Assembly (NCBI GenBank): GCA_017474705.1
Contig: JAFVHC010000133.1
Coordinates: 1-15,805 of the forward strand
DNA length: 15,805 bases
DNA from: Bacillota bacterium
GTDB taxonomy: Bacteria; Bacillota; Clostridia; Lachnospirales; Bianqueaceae
Direction of reading: 5' to 3'
Below the pieces are notes generated by a model. That model saw only the letters and a list, made by a program, of their open reading frames with translations. It did no database searches and was not told the DNA's origin. The position numbers and the translations under genes are program-made. Of this stretch, positions 5,715 to 12,713 are shown one piece after another. Positions within the stretch are counted from its first letter, which is position 1. Each line of letters begins with the position of its first letter.

Positions 5715-7754
5715 ATGCGCAGAAGACAGAATTTCGGACCATTTTCAGAGAAAGTACACGGCCTGCTGCACGGGGCCGACTATAATCCGGATCAGTGGCT
5801 GGACCGTCCGGAGATCCTGGAGCAGGATATCGATCTGATGAAAAAGGCCGGTATGGATGTGATGAGCGTGGGGATCTTCAGCTGGGCGAAATTGGAGCCT
5901 GTGGAAGGGCGGTTCGAGTTTGACTGGCTGGATCAGGTGCTGGATCGTCTGCATGATAATGGCATCCAGGTCATCCTGGCAACACCCTCCGCGGCGCGGC
6001 CCGTCTGGATGAGCCGTACCTATCCGGAGGTCCTGCGTATGGACGAAAATCGCGTGCGCCATCTGCATGGCGGCCGTCAGAACCACTGCTTCACTTCTCC
6101 TGTGTACCGGGCGAAGGTCCGGGAGATCGACCGCAGGCTGGCGGAGCGGTACGGCACGCATCCGGCGGTCATCGCCTGGCACGTGTCCAACGAATTTGAA
6201 GGATTCGGCTGTCATTGCCCGCTGTGCCAGGATGCCTTCCGAAATTGGCTGAAAAAGCGGTATCACAACGATCTTGATGCGTTGAACCACGCATGGTGGA
6301 CCTCGTTCTGGAGCCATACCTATCAGGATTGGTCTGAGATCGAGTCTCCTTCCCCGATCGGCGAGCACGAGGTACATGGCCTGACTTTGGACTGGCACCG
6401 TTTCGTTTCAGACCAAACGCTGGATTTTATGCAGGAAGAATGCCACGTCCTTAAGGAGATCGCCCCGGCCCTGCCATTGACCACCAATTTCCACGATTTC
6501 GTATCTTTGGAGCGCGGCCTGAAGTACTGGGACTTCGCAAAAGCGCTGGACGTGATCTCGTGGGACAATTATCCTTACTGGCATGCGGAAGGGCGTACCG
6601 TCGCGGAAGAAGCCGCGAGGCGTGCTTTTATCCATGATATGAACCGTTCTTTCAAACAGGGGAAACCTTTTCTGCTGATGGAGTCGAGCCCCAGCGCGAC
6701 CAACTGGCAGGAAGTGGCCAAGCTGCGCCGTCCCGGCATGCAGAACCTGTCCTCGGTCCAGGCGGTGGCTCATGGGGCAGATACGGTCCAGTATTTCCAG
6801 TGGCGCAAGTCGCTGGGTTCCTCCGAGAAGTTCCACGGCGCCGTTGTGGACCATTACGCCACGCCGGATACGCGCGTCTTCCGGGAGGTGGCGGCACTGG
6901 GACAGGAACTGCCCCGCCTGTCCGATATCGTTGGGACCTCCGTGGCTGCCGAGGCAGCGATCATCTATGATTGGGAGAATGCCTGGATCCTGGGTGATAC
7001 CCAAGGACCGCGCAAGGAAGGGATCGATTACTTCGATACCTGCGTCCGGCACTATAAAGCCTTGTGGGATCGTGGTGTTGCTGTAGATGTGATCGATGCA
7101 GATCAGGATCTGTCCGGTTACAAGCTGGTCATCGCGCCAATGCTGTACATGATCCGAGATGGTTTCGGTGCCAAAGTGGAGGAGTACGTGCGCAATGGCG
7201 GCCATTTTGTGACCACCTACTGGTCCGGCATCGCGGACGGGACGGATCTCTGCTTCGAGACCGGCCGTCCGGGTCCTTTGCGCAAGGTGCTCGGGATCTG
7301 GTCCGAAGAGATCGACGTCCTGTATGACAGCGATGTCAATCATGCAGGCGGATATGAAGCCCGGATCTTCTGCGATCTGATCCACACCGAAGGCGCTGAT
7401 ACGGTCCTGTCCTACGACGAGGACTTCTATGCCGGCCGTCCGGCTTTGACCCGCAATCGTTTCGGCAAAGGCGAGGCCTGGTATATCGCGTTCCGATCCT
7501 ACGATACATTTCTCTCGGATCTCTACGGAGACCTCATCAAGGAATATGGGATCGAACGAGCCCTGGAGACGGATCTGCCCAACGGTGTCACGGCCACGAT
7601 CCGTGAAGATGAGGCGCATCGGTTCTGTTTTCTGCAGAATTATACCAACACGAAACAGACGGTGGAGCTGCCGTATCCGATGCGGGACGTCCTGTCCGGA
7701 GATACCGTCCGCAGCCTTGTCATGGCACCGTACGACTACCACATCTTATCGTAA
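5715..7754 (+). CDS. GH42 beta-galactosidase
   Basis: This is a 679-residue enzyme of glycoside hydrolase family 42 with no signal peptide, so intracellular; it hydrolyses terminal beta-galactosides by a retaining mechanism. The N-terminal TIM barrel opens with GADYNPDQW. The acid/base Glu160 is in WHVSNE and the nucleophile Glu323 in LLMESSPSATNW. The family's zinc-binding cysteines appear as Cys125, Cys166, Cys168 and Cys171 (CxCxxC). The trimerisation/glutaminase-like domain (about 420-610) and a small C-terminal beta domain follow; the length is normal for the family. The natural substrate is probably galacto-oligosaccharides or plant galactan fragments rather than lactose, by family knowledge. 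There is no transporter, galactose gene or regulator adjacent, so sugar uptake must be encoded elsewhere. It has its own promoter and terminator, hence is monocistronic. Confidence 0.93.
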   Translation: MRRRQNFGPFSEKVHGLLHGADYNPDQWLDRPEILEQDIDLMKKAGMDVMSVGIFSWAKLEPVEGRFEFDWLDQVLDRLHDNGIQVILATPSAARPVWMSRTYPEVLRMDENRVRHLHGGRQNHCFTSPVYRAKVREIDRRLAERYGTHPAVIAWHVSNEFEGFGCHCPLCQDAFRNWLKKRYHNDLDALNHAWWTSFWSHTYQDWSEIESPSPIGEHEVHGLTLDWHRFVSDQTLDFMQEECHVLKEIAPALPLTTNFHDFVSLERGLKYWDFAKALDVISWDNYPYWHAEGRTVAEEAARRAFIHDMNRSFKQGKPFLLMESSPSATNWQEVAKLRRPGMQNLSSVQAVAHGADTVQYFQWRKSLGSSEKFHGAVVDHYATPDTRVFREVAALGQELPRLSDIVGTSVAAEAAIIYDWENAWILGDTQGPRKEGIDYFDTCVRHYKALWDRGVAVDVIDADQDLSGYKLVIAPMLYMIRDGFGAKVEEYVRNGGHFVTTYWSGIADGTDLCFETGRPGPLRKVLGIWSEEIDVLYDSDVNHAGGYEARIFCDLIHTEGADTVLSYDEDFYAGRPALTRNRFGKGEAWYIAFRSYDTFLSDLYGDLIKEYGIERALETDLPNGVTATIREDEAHRFCFLQNYTNTKQTVELPYPMRDVLSGDTVRSLVMAPYDYHILS

Positions 7755-7795
7755 AAATATGACGCGTCTACCGTCCCGCCGACACCTCCTGAAAG

Positions 7796-7838
7796 AGCCT
7801 GAAAACCCTGTAAAAAAGCGTTTTCAGGCTTGTTTTTT
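7796..7838 (+). terminator. Rho-independent terminator of the beta-galactosidase gene
   Basis: A perfect 11-bp inverted repeat (AGCCTGAAAAC at 7796-7806, GTTTTCAGGCT at 7820-7830) is followed by TGTTTTTT. The loop is 13 bases and A-rich. The T-tract is shared with the -35 box of the gyrB promoter. Confidence 0.88.
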
Positions 7839-7858
7839 CGCATATTTTATGGTATAAT
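7830..7858 (+). promoter_or_regulatory. Promoter of gyrB
   Basis: -35 TTGTTT (7830-7835) and a perfect extended -10, TGGTATAAT (TATAAT at 7853-7858), are separated by 17 bases. The -35 box lies in the T-tract of the preceding terminator. The leader before the gyrB start is about 75 bases. Confidence 0.7.
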
Positions 7859-7890
7859 GAACCAGTTCCAAGAGTATTATAAAGAGGGAA

Positions 7891-7916
7891 ATATGGCGCG
7901 TAAAATCATGCCATAT
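7891..7916 (+). promoter_or_regulatory. Hairpin in the gyrB leader
   Basis: A perfect 7-bp inverted repeat, ATATGGC (7891-7897) and GCCATAT (7910-7916), with a 12-base loop. It includes the ATG of the possible leader peptide and lies 24 bases before the gyrB start. There is no T-tract, so it is not a terminator. A role in translation or mRNA stability is possible. Confidence 0.35.
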
Positions 7917-7928
7917 ACAACGCAATAG
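7893..7928 (+). CDS. Possible 11-codon leader peptide before gyrB
   Basis: ATG to TAG encodes MARKIMPYTTQ. An AAAGAGGG ribosome site lies 4-5 bases upstream, which is stronger than the site of gyrB itself (AAAGG). The stop ends 12 bases before the gyrB ATG, a distance that allows ribosomes to reinitiate. The start codon is inside the leader hairpin. It is too short for homology, and a chance ORF is a real alternative. Confidence 0.35.
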   Translation: MARKIMPYTTQ

Positions 7929-7940
7929 AAAGGTACTTCC

Positions 7941-10019
7941 ATGACAGAAAAAGAAAGAGAACACATGGATCCGCAGCTTGCCGAGGAGCTCACCGAGGAG
8001 GATCTTAAGGCCCGCGAACTGGTCGCGTCCGCCAATGATCCGGAAGGCGCCATCCCGGTCGAATCCACCGAGGATTACCATGGTGAGCAGATCGGGGATC
8101 TTACGGTCTCTGAAGAATACACAGCGGCCAACAGCATCCAGATCCTGGAAGGTCTGGAAGCGGTACGGCGCCGCCCCGGCATGTACATCGGCAGCACCTC
8201 CGCTACCGGACTGCATCATCTGGTCTACGAGATCGTGGATAATGCTGTGGACGAGGCGCTGGCCGGCTACTGCACCGAGATCCGGGTCACCATCAACCCG
8301 GATGAATCCATCACCGTGCTGGACAACGGCCGCGGCATCCCGGTGGATATCCAGCCGCAGGCAGGCGTGTCCGGCGTAGAGGTGGTCTATACCATCCTGC
8401 ACGCGGGCGGCAAATTCGGCGGCGGCGGATACAAGGTCTCCGGTGGACTGCATGGCGTCGGCGCATCCGTCGTCAACGCGCTGTCCAAAAATGTGTGCGT
8501 CCGGGTACATCTGAACGGCAGCATCCACGAGATCCGCTTCGAGCGCGGCAAGACCACGCAGCCGCTGACCATCGTGGGCGAGACCGATCATACCGGCACG
8601 GAGGTCACCTTTCTGGCAGACGATGAGATCTTCGAAGAAGTCGTCTACGAGTTCGATACGCTGAAGGAGCGTCTGCAGGAAATGGCCTTCCTCACCAGAG
8701 GTCTGCGCATCACTTTGACCGATGCCCGCGGGGAAGAACCTCGGACAGAGACCTTCCACTATGAAGGCGGCATCCGTGAGTTCGTCAAATACAACAACCG
8801 TCACAAGGACCTGATCTACGATAAGATCATGTACGCGGAAGGTATGAAGGACGGCGTTTACGTGGAAGTCGCCCTGCAGCACAGCGATACGTACAACGAG
8901 AACATCTTCAGTTTCGTCAATAATATCAATACGCCGGAAGGCGGCATGCATGTGGTCGGCTTCAAGGCCGCCTACACGCAGGTCCTCAACGATTACGCCC
9001 GTAAGAACGGCCTGCTCAAGGACAGCGACAAGAACCTGAGCGGTGATGATGTGCGAGAAGGCCTGACGGTGGTCGTCAGCGTGAAGATCGCCGAACCGCA
9101 GTTCGAGGGCCAGACCAAGCAGAAACTGGGCAACTCCGAAGCCCGCGGTGCTGTGGCAGCCATCGTTTCCGACGGTCTGAACTTCTTCCTGGAACAGAAC
9201 CCGAAGGTCGCCCGGCTCATCATCAACAAGGCCACCTTGGCCGCCCGTGCGCGTGACGCGGCGCGTAAGGCACGTGAGCTGACCCGCCGTAAAAGCGCGC
9301 TGGAAAGCACCACACTGCCCGGTAAACTGGCCGACTGCACGGATCGGGATCCGAAGAACTGCGAGATCTACATCGTCGAAGGTAACTCCGCCGGCGGCTC
9401 CGCCAAAGGTGCAAGGTCCCGCCGCACCCAGGCGATCCTGCCGCTGCGCGGCAAGATCCTGAACGTCGAAAAGGCCCGTCAGGACCGCATCCTGGGCAAC
9501 GAGGAGATCAAGTCCATGATCACCGCCTTCGGCACCGGTTTCAAGGAAGACTTCGACATCACCAAGCTGCGCTACGACAAGATCATCATCATGACCGATG
9601 CCGATGTCGACGGAGCACACATCCGCACTTTGATGCTCACGTTCTTCTACCGCTTCATGCCGCAGCTCATCGAGCAGGGCCACGTCTACGTTGCCCAACC
9701 GCCGCTGTATCGCGTGGAAAAGGGCAAGAAAGAGCATTATTACGCCTACGACGACAAGGAGCTGGACAAGATCCTGGACCAGATCGATGGGCGGAACGAT
9801 CCTTCCATCGAGATCCAGCGCTACAAAGGTCTGGGCGAGATGGATGCCGAACAGCTGTGGGACACCACCATGGATCCGGCCAAACGCATCCTGCTTCGTG
9901 TCGAGATGGAAGATGCCTCCGTGGCCGACCAGATCTTTACCCTGCTGATGGGCGACAAGGTCGAACCGCGGCGTGAATTCATCGAGAAGAACGCGAAGTA
10001 CGCGACGATCGACGCATAA
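7941..10019 (+). CDS. gyrB: DNA gyrase subunit B
   Basis: This is the 692-residue ATPase subunit of gyrase, which with GyrA introduces negative supercoils. The GHKL ATP-binding motifs are VDNAVDEAL, DNGRGIP and the lid GGKFGGGGYKVSGGLHGVGASVVNAL region. The transducer domain follows, then the Toprim domain with Glu480 in VEGNSAGG and the Asp triad 553/555/557 in DADVDG, then the GyrA-binding tail ending EPRREFIEKNA. It is longer than usual (about 640) because some 56 residues of charged sequence precede the conserved SIQILEGLEAV (Ser65). The Toprim motif reads EGNSAGG where most bacteria have EGDSAGG; Asn482 corresponds to E. coli Asp426, a quinolone-resistance position. ParE is less likely given the adjacent gyrA. 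An internal ATG at 7965 would still leave about 48 extra residues. The ribosome site (AAAGG) is weak. Confidence 0.96.
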   Translation: MTEKEREHMDPQLAEELTEEDLKARELVASANDPEGAIPVESTEDYHGEQIGDLTVSEEYTAANSIQILEGLEAVRRRPGMYIGSTSATGLHHLVYEIVDNAVDEALAGYCTEIRVTINPDESITVLDNGRGIPVDIQPQAGVSGVEVVYTILHAGGKFGGGGYKVSGGLHGVGASVVNALSKNVCVRVHLNGSIHEIRFERGKTTQPLTIVGETDHTGTEVTFLADDEIFEEVVYEFDTLKERLQEMAFLTRGLRITLTDARGEEPRTETFHYEGGIREFVKYNNRHKDLIYDKIMYAEGMKDGVYVEVALQHSDTYNENIFSFVNNINTPEGGMHVVGFKAAYTQVLNDYARKNGLLKDSDKNLSGDDVREGLTVVVSVKIAEPQFEGQTKQKLGNSEARGAVAAIVSDGLNFFLEQNPKVARLIINKATLAARARDAARKARELTRRKSALESTTLPGKLADCTDRDPKNCEIYIVEGNSAGGSAKGARSRRTQAILPLRGKILNVEKARQDRILGNEEIKSMITAFGTGFKEDFDITKLRYDKIIIMTDADVDGAHIRTLMLTFFYRFMPQLIEQGHVYVAQPPLYRVEKGKKEHYYAYDDKELDKILDQIDGRNDPSIEIQRYKGLGEMDAEQLWDTTMDPAKRILLRVEMEDASVADQIFTLLMGDKVEPRREFIEKNAKYATIDA

Positions 10020-10029
10020 ATACCATCAT

Positions 10030-10058
10030 ATACCTTGAAGTACGAGTTCCTGAGGTAT
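10030..10058 (+). other. Small inverted repeat in the gyrB-gyrA gap
   Basis: ATACCT (10030-10035) and AGGTAT (10053-10058) form a 6-bp stem, extendable by two G-U pairs, with no T-tract after it. It is too weak for a terminator and could be chance. Nothing else is recognised in the 104-base gap. Confidence 0.2.
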
Positions 10059-10123
10059 TTATCGAATATCTGCTGCGCGGCTATTTCGACGTGCATGAGT
10101 TAAAGATATAGAAAGAAGACAAT

Positions 10124-12679
10124 ATGGCTGATAATATCGAAAACAACGAGAACCAGCAGTTCGACCGGGTGGAATCGATCAACCTGGAGCGTTCCATGCG
10201 CCAGTATTACATCGATTATGCGATGAGCGTCATCACGGCGCGTGCGCTGCCGGATGTGCGCGACGGCCTCAAGCCGGTACAGCGCCGCATCCTCTATGCC
10301 ATGAGCGAACTGAATCTGAGTCCTGACAAACCCTATCGTAAGTCCGCCCGTATCGTGGGTGATGCCATGGGTAAATACCATCCGCATGGTGATTCCTCCA
10401 TCTACGATGCGATGGTCCATATGGCGCAGGATTTCAACATGCGCTACATGCTGGTCGATGGACATGGCAACTTCGGTTCGGTGGATGGTGATGAGCAGGC
10501 GGCCATGCGTTACACCGAGGCGCGCCTCAGCAAGATCGCCATGGAGATGCTCTCCGACCTCAACAAGAACACGGTCGACTTCATCCCCAACTTCGATGGT
10601 TCTTTGAAAGAGCCCACGGTCCTGCCCAGCCACTTCCCGAACCTGTTGGTCAACGGTACAGGCGGTATCGCCGTTGGTATGGCCACCGCCATCCCGCCCC
10701 ACAACCTGGGCGAAGTCATCGACGGCGTCGTGCGCATCATCGACAACCATGTGCTGGAGAACCGTGAGACCACCATCGAAGAGCTGCTGAAGATCATCAA
10801 GGGTCCTGATTTCCCGACCGGCGCCACCATCTATGGAGTCACCGGCATCGAGCAGGCCTACCGCACCGGCCGCGGCCGCATCGTGGTCCGCGCCAACATG
10901 GAAGTGGAGCAGATGGCGAACGGCCGCCAGCGCATCGCGGTCTCCGAGATCCCCTTCCAGGTCAACAAAGCTCGTCTCATCGAGCGCATCGCGGATCTGG
11001 TCAAGGACAAGAAGCTGGAAGGCATTTCCGACCTGCGCGACGAGTCCGACCGCAGCGGCATGCGCATCGCGATCGAACTCAAGCGTGACGCCAACGCCAA
11101 GGTCATCATGAACCAGCTGTATAAAAATACGCAGCTGCAGGATGCCTTCAGCTGCAACATGCTGGCACTGGTCAATGGAGAACCGCGCGTGCTCAACCTT
11201 CTGCAGATGCTCACCTACTATCTGGAGCATCAGAAGGACGTCGTGACCCGCCGCACACAGTACGATCTGGAACGGGCACAGGCCCGCGCGCATATCCTGG
11301 AAGGCCTGCTCAAGGCGCTGGATTACATCGACGAGATCATTTCCATCATCCGCGGTTCCCAGACCGTGGCCATCGCGAAGGAGCGATTGATGAACCGCTT
11401 TTCTTTCTCCGATGCACAGGCACAGGCCATCGTGGACATGCGTCTGCGTGCACTGACAGGTCTGGAACGCGACCGTCTGCAGGGCGAGTACGATGATCTG
11501 GAAGCCAAGATCGCAGAATATACGGGCATCCTTTCCAACGAGAAGCTGCTGTACGGCGTCATCAAGGAAGAACTGCTCATCATCAAGACCAAATACGCGG
11601 ATCCCCGCCGTACCGCCATCACCTACGAGGAGGGTGAGATCGACATTGAGGATCTGATCAAGAACGAGCGCTGCGTCGTCACGATGACGAACCTGGGCTA
11701 CATCAAGCGTACGTCGCTGGATATGTACCGCAGCCAGAACCGCGGCGGCAAGGGCATCAAGGGTATGGAGACCCGTGAGGGCGATTACGTCAAGAAGATG
11801 TTCATCGCGGAGACGCACGATATCCTGACCTTCTTCACCAGCCATGGCAAGGTCTACCAGATGCGGGCTTACGAGATCCCGGAAGCGGGCCGTACGGCGC
11901 GCGGAACGGCCATCGTGAACCTGCTGAGCCTGCCAGGCGAGGAAAAGGTCACGGAGATCGTCCAGCGTTCCAGCAAGGAAGAATACGGCGAGCAGTCCTG
12001 CCTCATCTTCGGTACGCGCCGCGGTGTGGTCAAGAAGACCTATGTCAGCGAATATGCCAACATCCGCTCCAACGGCCTGATCGCCATTACGCTGCAGGAG
12101 GATGACGAGCTGATCGGCGTCAAGATGACACACGGCACGGACGAGATCCTGCTGGCCACCCGCAACGGCCAGATGATCCGCTTCGAGGAAAGCGATGTGC
12201 GTCCCACCGGCCGCAGTTCCATGGGCGTGCGCGGTATCAGCCTGACGGGCGACGATGAAGTCATCGACATGATGATCGTCGCGGAAGGCGATGCCATCCT
12301 GGCCGTCACGGAAAACGGCATGGGCAAGCGCACCGTGGTCAGTGAGTTCAACAATCAGCGCCGCGGCGGCAAAGGCATCCTGTACTATCGCATCACCGAA
12401 AAGACGGGACCTGTCGTCGGGGTGCAGATCGTCCGCGAGGATCAGGAACTGATGCTCATGAATTCCGAAGGCATCATGATCCGTATGAAGGTATCCGATG
12501 TATCATTGATCGGTCGTGTCACTTCCGGCGTCAAGCTGATCACACTGGAAGAGGGGACGCGCGTCGTCAGCGCCGCCCTGATCCAGGAGAGCCAGGTCGA
12601 GGACGGCGAAGAAGCGCCTGAGACGGATGCGGAAGCCGACGGTGAGGATCTGGAATCTTTGGATTTTGAAGAAGAATAA
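10124..12679 (+). CDS. gyrA: DNA gyrase subunit A
   Basis: This is the 851-residue breakage-reunion subunit of gyrase. The N-terminal winged-helix region carries the catalytic Tyr130 in AAMRYTEARL. The quinolone-determining segment HPHGDSSIYD has Ser91 and Asp95, matching E. coli Ser83 and Asp87, so this part is of the sensitive type. The tower and coiled-coil gate run to about residue 500. The C-terminal DNA-wrapping beta-pinwheel contains the GyrA box as QNRGGKG (538-544) and a second copy, QRRGGKG (745-751); this identifies GyrA rather than ParC. The last 30 residues are strongly acidic. It lies 104 bases after gyrB with no terminator or clear promoter between, so the two are probably co-transcribed. 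The ribosome site is weak (AGAAAGAAG). Confidence 0.97.
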   Translation: MADNIENNENQQFDRVESINLERSMRQYYIDYAMSVITARALPDVRDGLKPVQRRILYAMSELNLSPDKPYRKSARIVGDAMGKYHPHGDSSIYDAMVHMAQDFNMRYMLVDGHGNFGSVDGDEQAAMRYTEARLSKIAMEMLSDLNKNTVDFIPNFDGSLKEPTVLPSHFPNLLVNGTGGIAVGMATAIPPHNLGEVIDGVVRIIDNHVLENRETTIEELLKIIKGPDFPTGATIYGVTGIEQAYRTGRGRIVVRANMEVEQMANGRQRIAVSEIPFQVNKARLIERIADLVKDKKLEGISDLRDESDRSGMRIAIELKRDANAKVIMNQLYKNTQLQDAFSCNMLALVNGEPRVLNLLQMLTYYLEHQKDVVTRRTQYDLERAQARAHILEGLLKALDYIDEIISIIRGSQTVAIAKERLMNRFSFSDAQAQAIVDMRLRALTGLERDRLQGEYDDLEAKIAEYTGILSNEKLLYGVIKEELLIIKTKYADPRRTAITYEEGEIDIEDLIKNERCVVTMTNLGYIKRTSLDMYRSQNRGGKGIKGMETREGDYVKKMFIAETHDILTFFTSHGKVYQMRAYEIPEAGRTARGTAIVNLLSLPGEEKVTEIVQRSSKEEYGEQSCLIFGTRRGVVKKTYVSEYANIRSNGLIAITLQEDDELIGVKMTHGTDEILLATRNGQMIRFEESDVRPTGRSSMGVRGISLTGDDEVIDMMIVAEGDAILAVTENGMGKRTVVSEFNNQRRGGKGILYYRITEKTGPVVGVQIVREDQELMLMNSEGIMIRMKVSDVSLIGRVTSGVKLITLEEGTRVVSAALIQESQVEDGEEAPETDAEADGEDLESLDFEEE

Positions 12680-12699
12680 ATAAAATACGCGCAGTCAGG

Positions 12700-12706
12700 C
12701 AGGAGG
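12700..12706 (+). promoter_or_regulatory. Strong ribosome binding site of the CAP-domain gene
   Basis: AGGAGGT lies 7 bases before the ATG at 12714, in a 34-base gap after gyrA that contains no terminator. This supports translation from the gyrA transcript. Confidence 0.75.
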
Positions 12707-12713
12707 TCAAACC

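Noticed and set aside
6408..7742. 444-codon frame on the minus strand opposite the GH42 gene
   Set aside because: Shadow of the galactosidase gene; no ribosome site or known motif.
7824..9737. Very long open frame on the minus strand opposite gyrB (637 codons)
   Set aside because: It is a shadow of gyrB caused by codon bias in G+C-rich genes; the sequence matches no family and gyrB is unmistakable.
9977..10114. Open frame spanning the end of gyrB and the gyrB-gyrA gap, ending EYLLRGYFDVHELKI then TAG
   Set aside because: The end looks protein-like, but there is no ATG, GTG or TTG start with a ribosome site in the right place; it could be chance or an old remnant.
10080..10123. Separate gyrA promoter (TTCGAC, 16 bases, TATAGA)
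   Set aside because: The predicted transcript would start at or after the gyrA ribosome site, so it could not be translated normally.
10100..12133. Very long open frame on the minus strand opposite gyrA (677 codons)
   Set aside because: Same reason: a shadow of gyrA with no promoter, ribosome site or recognisable protein.
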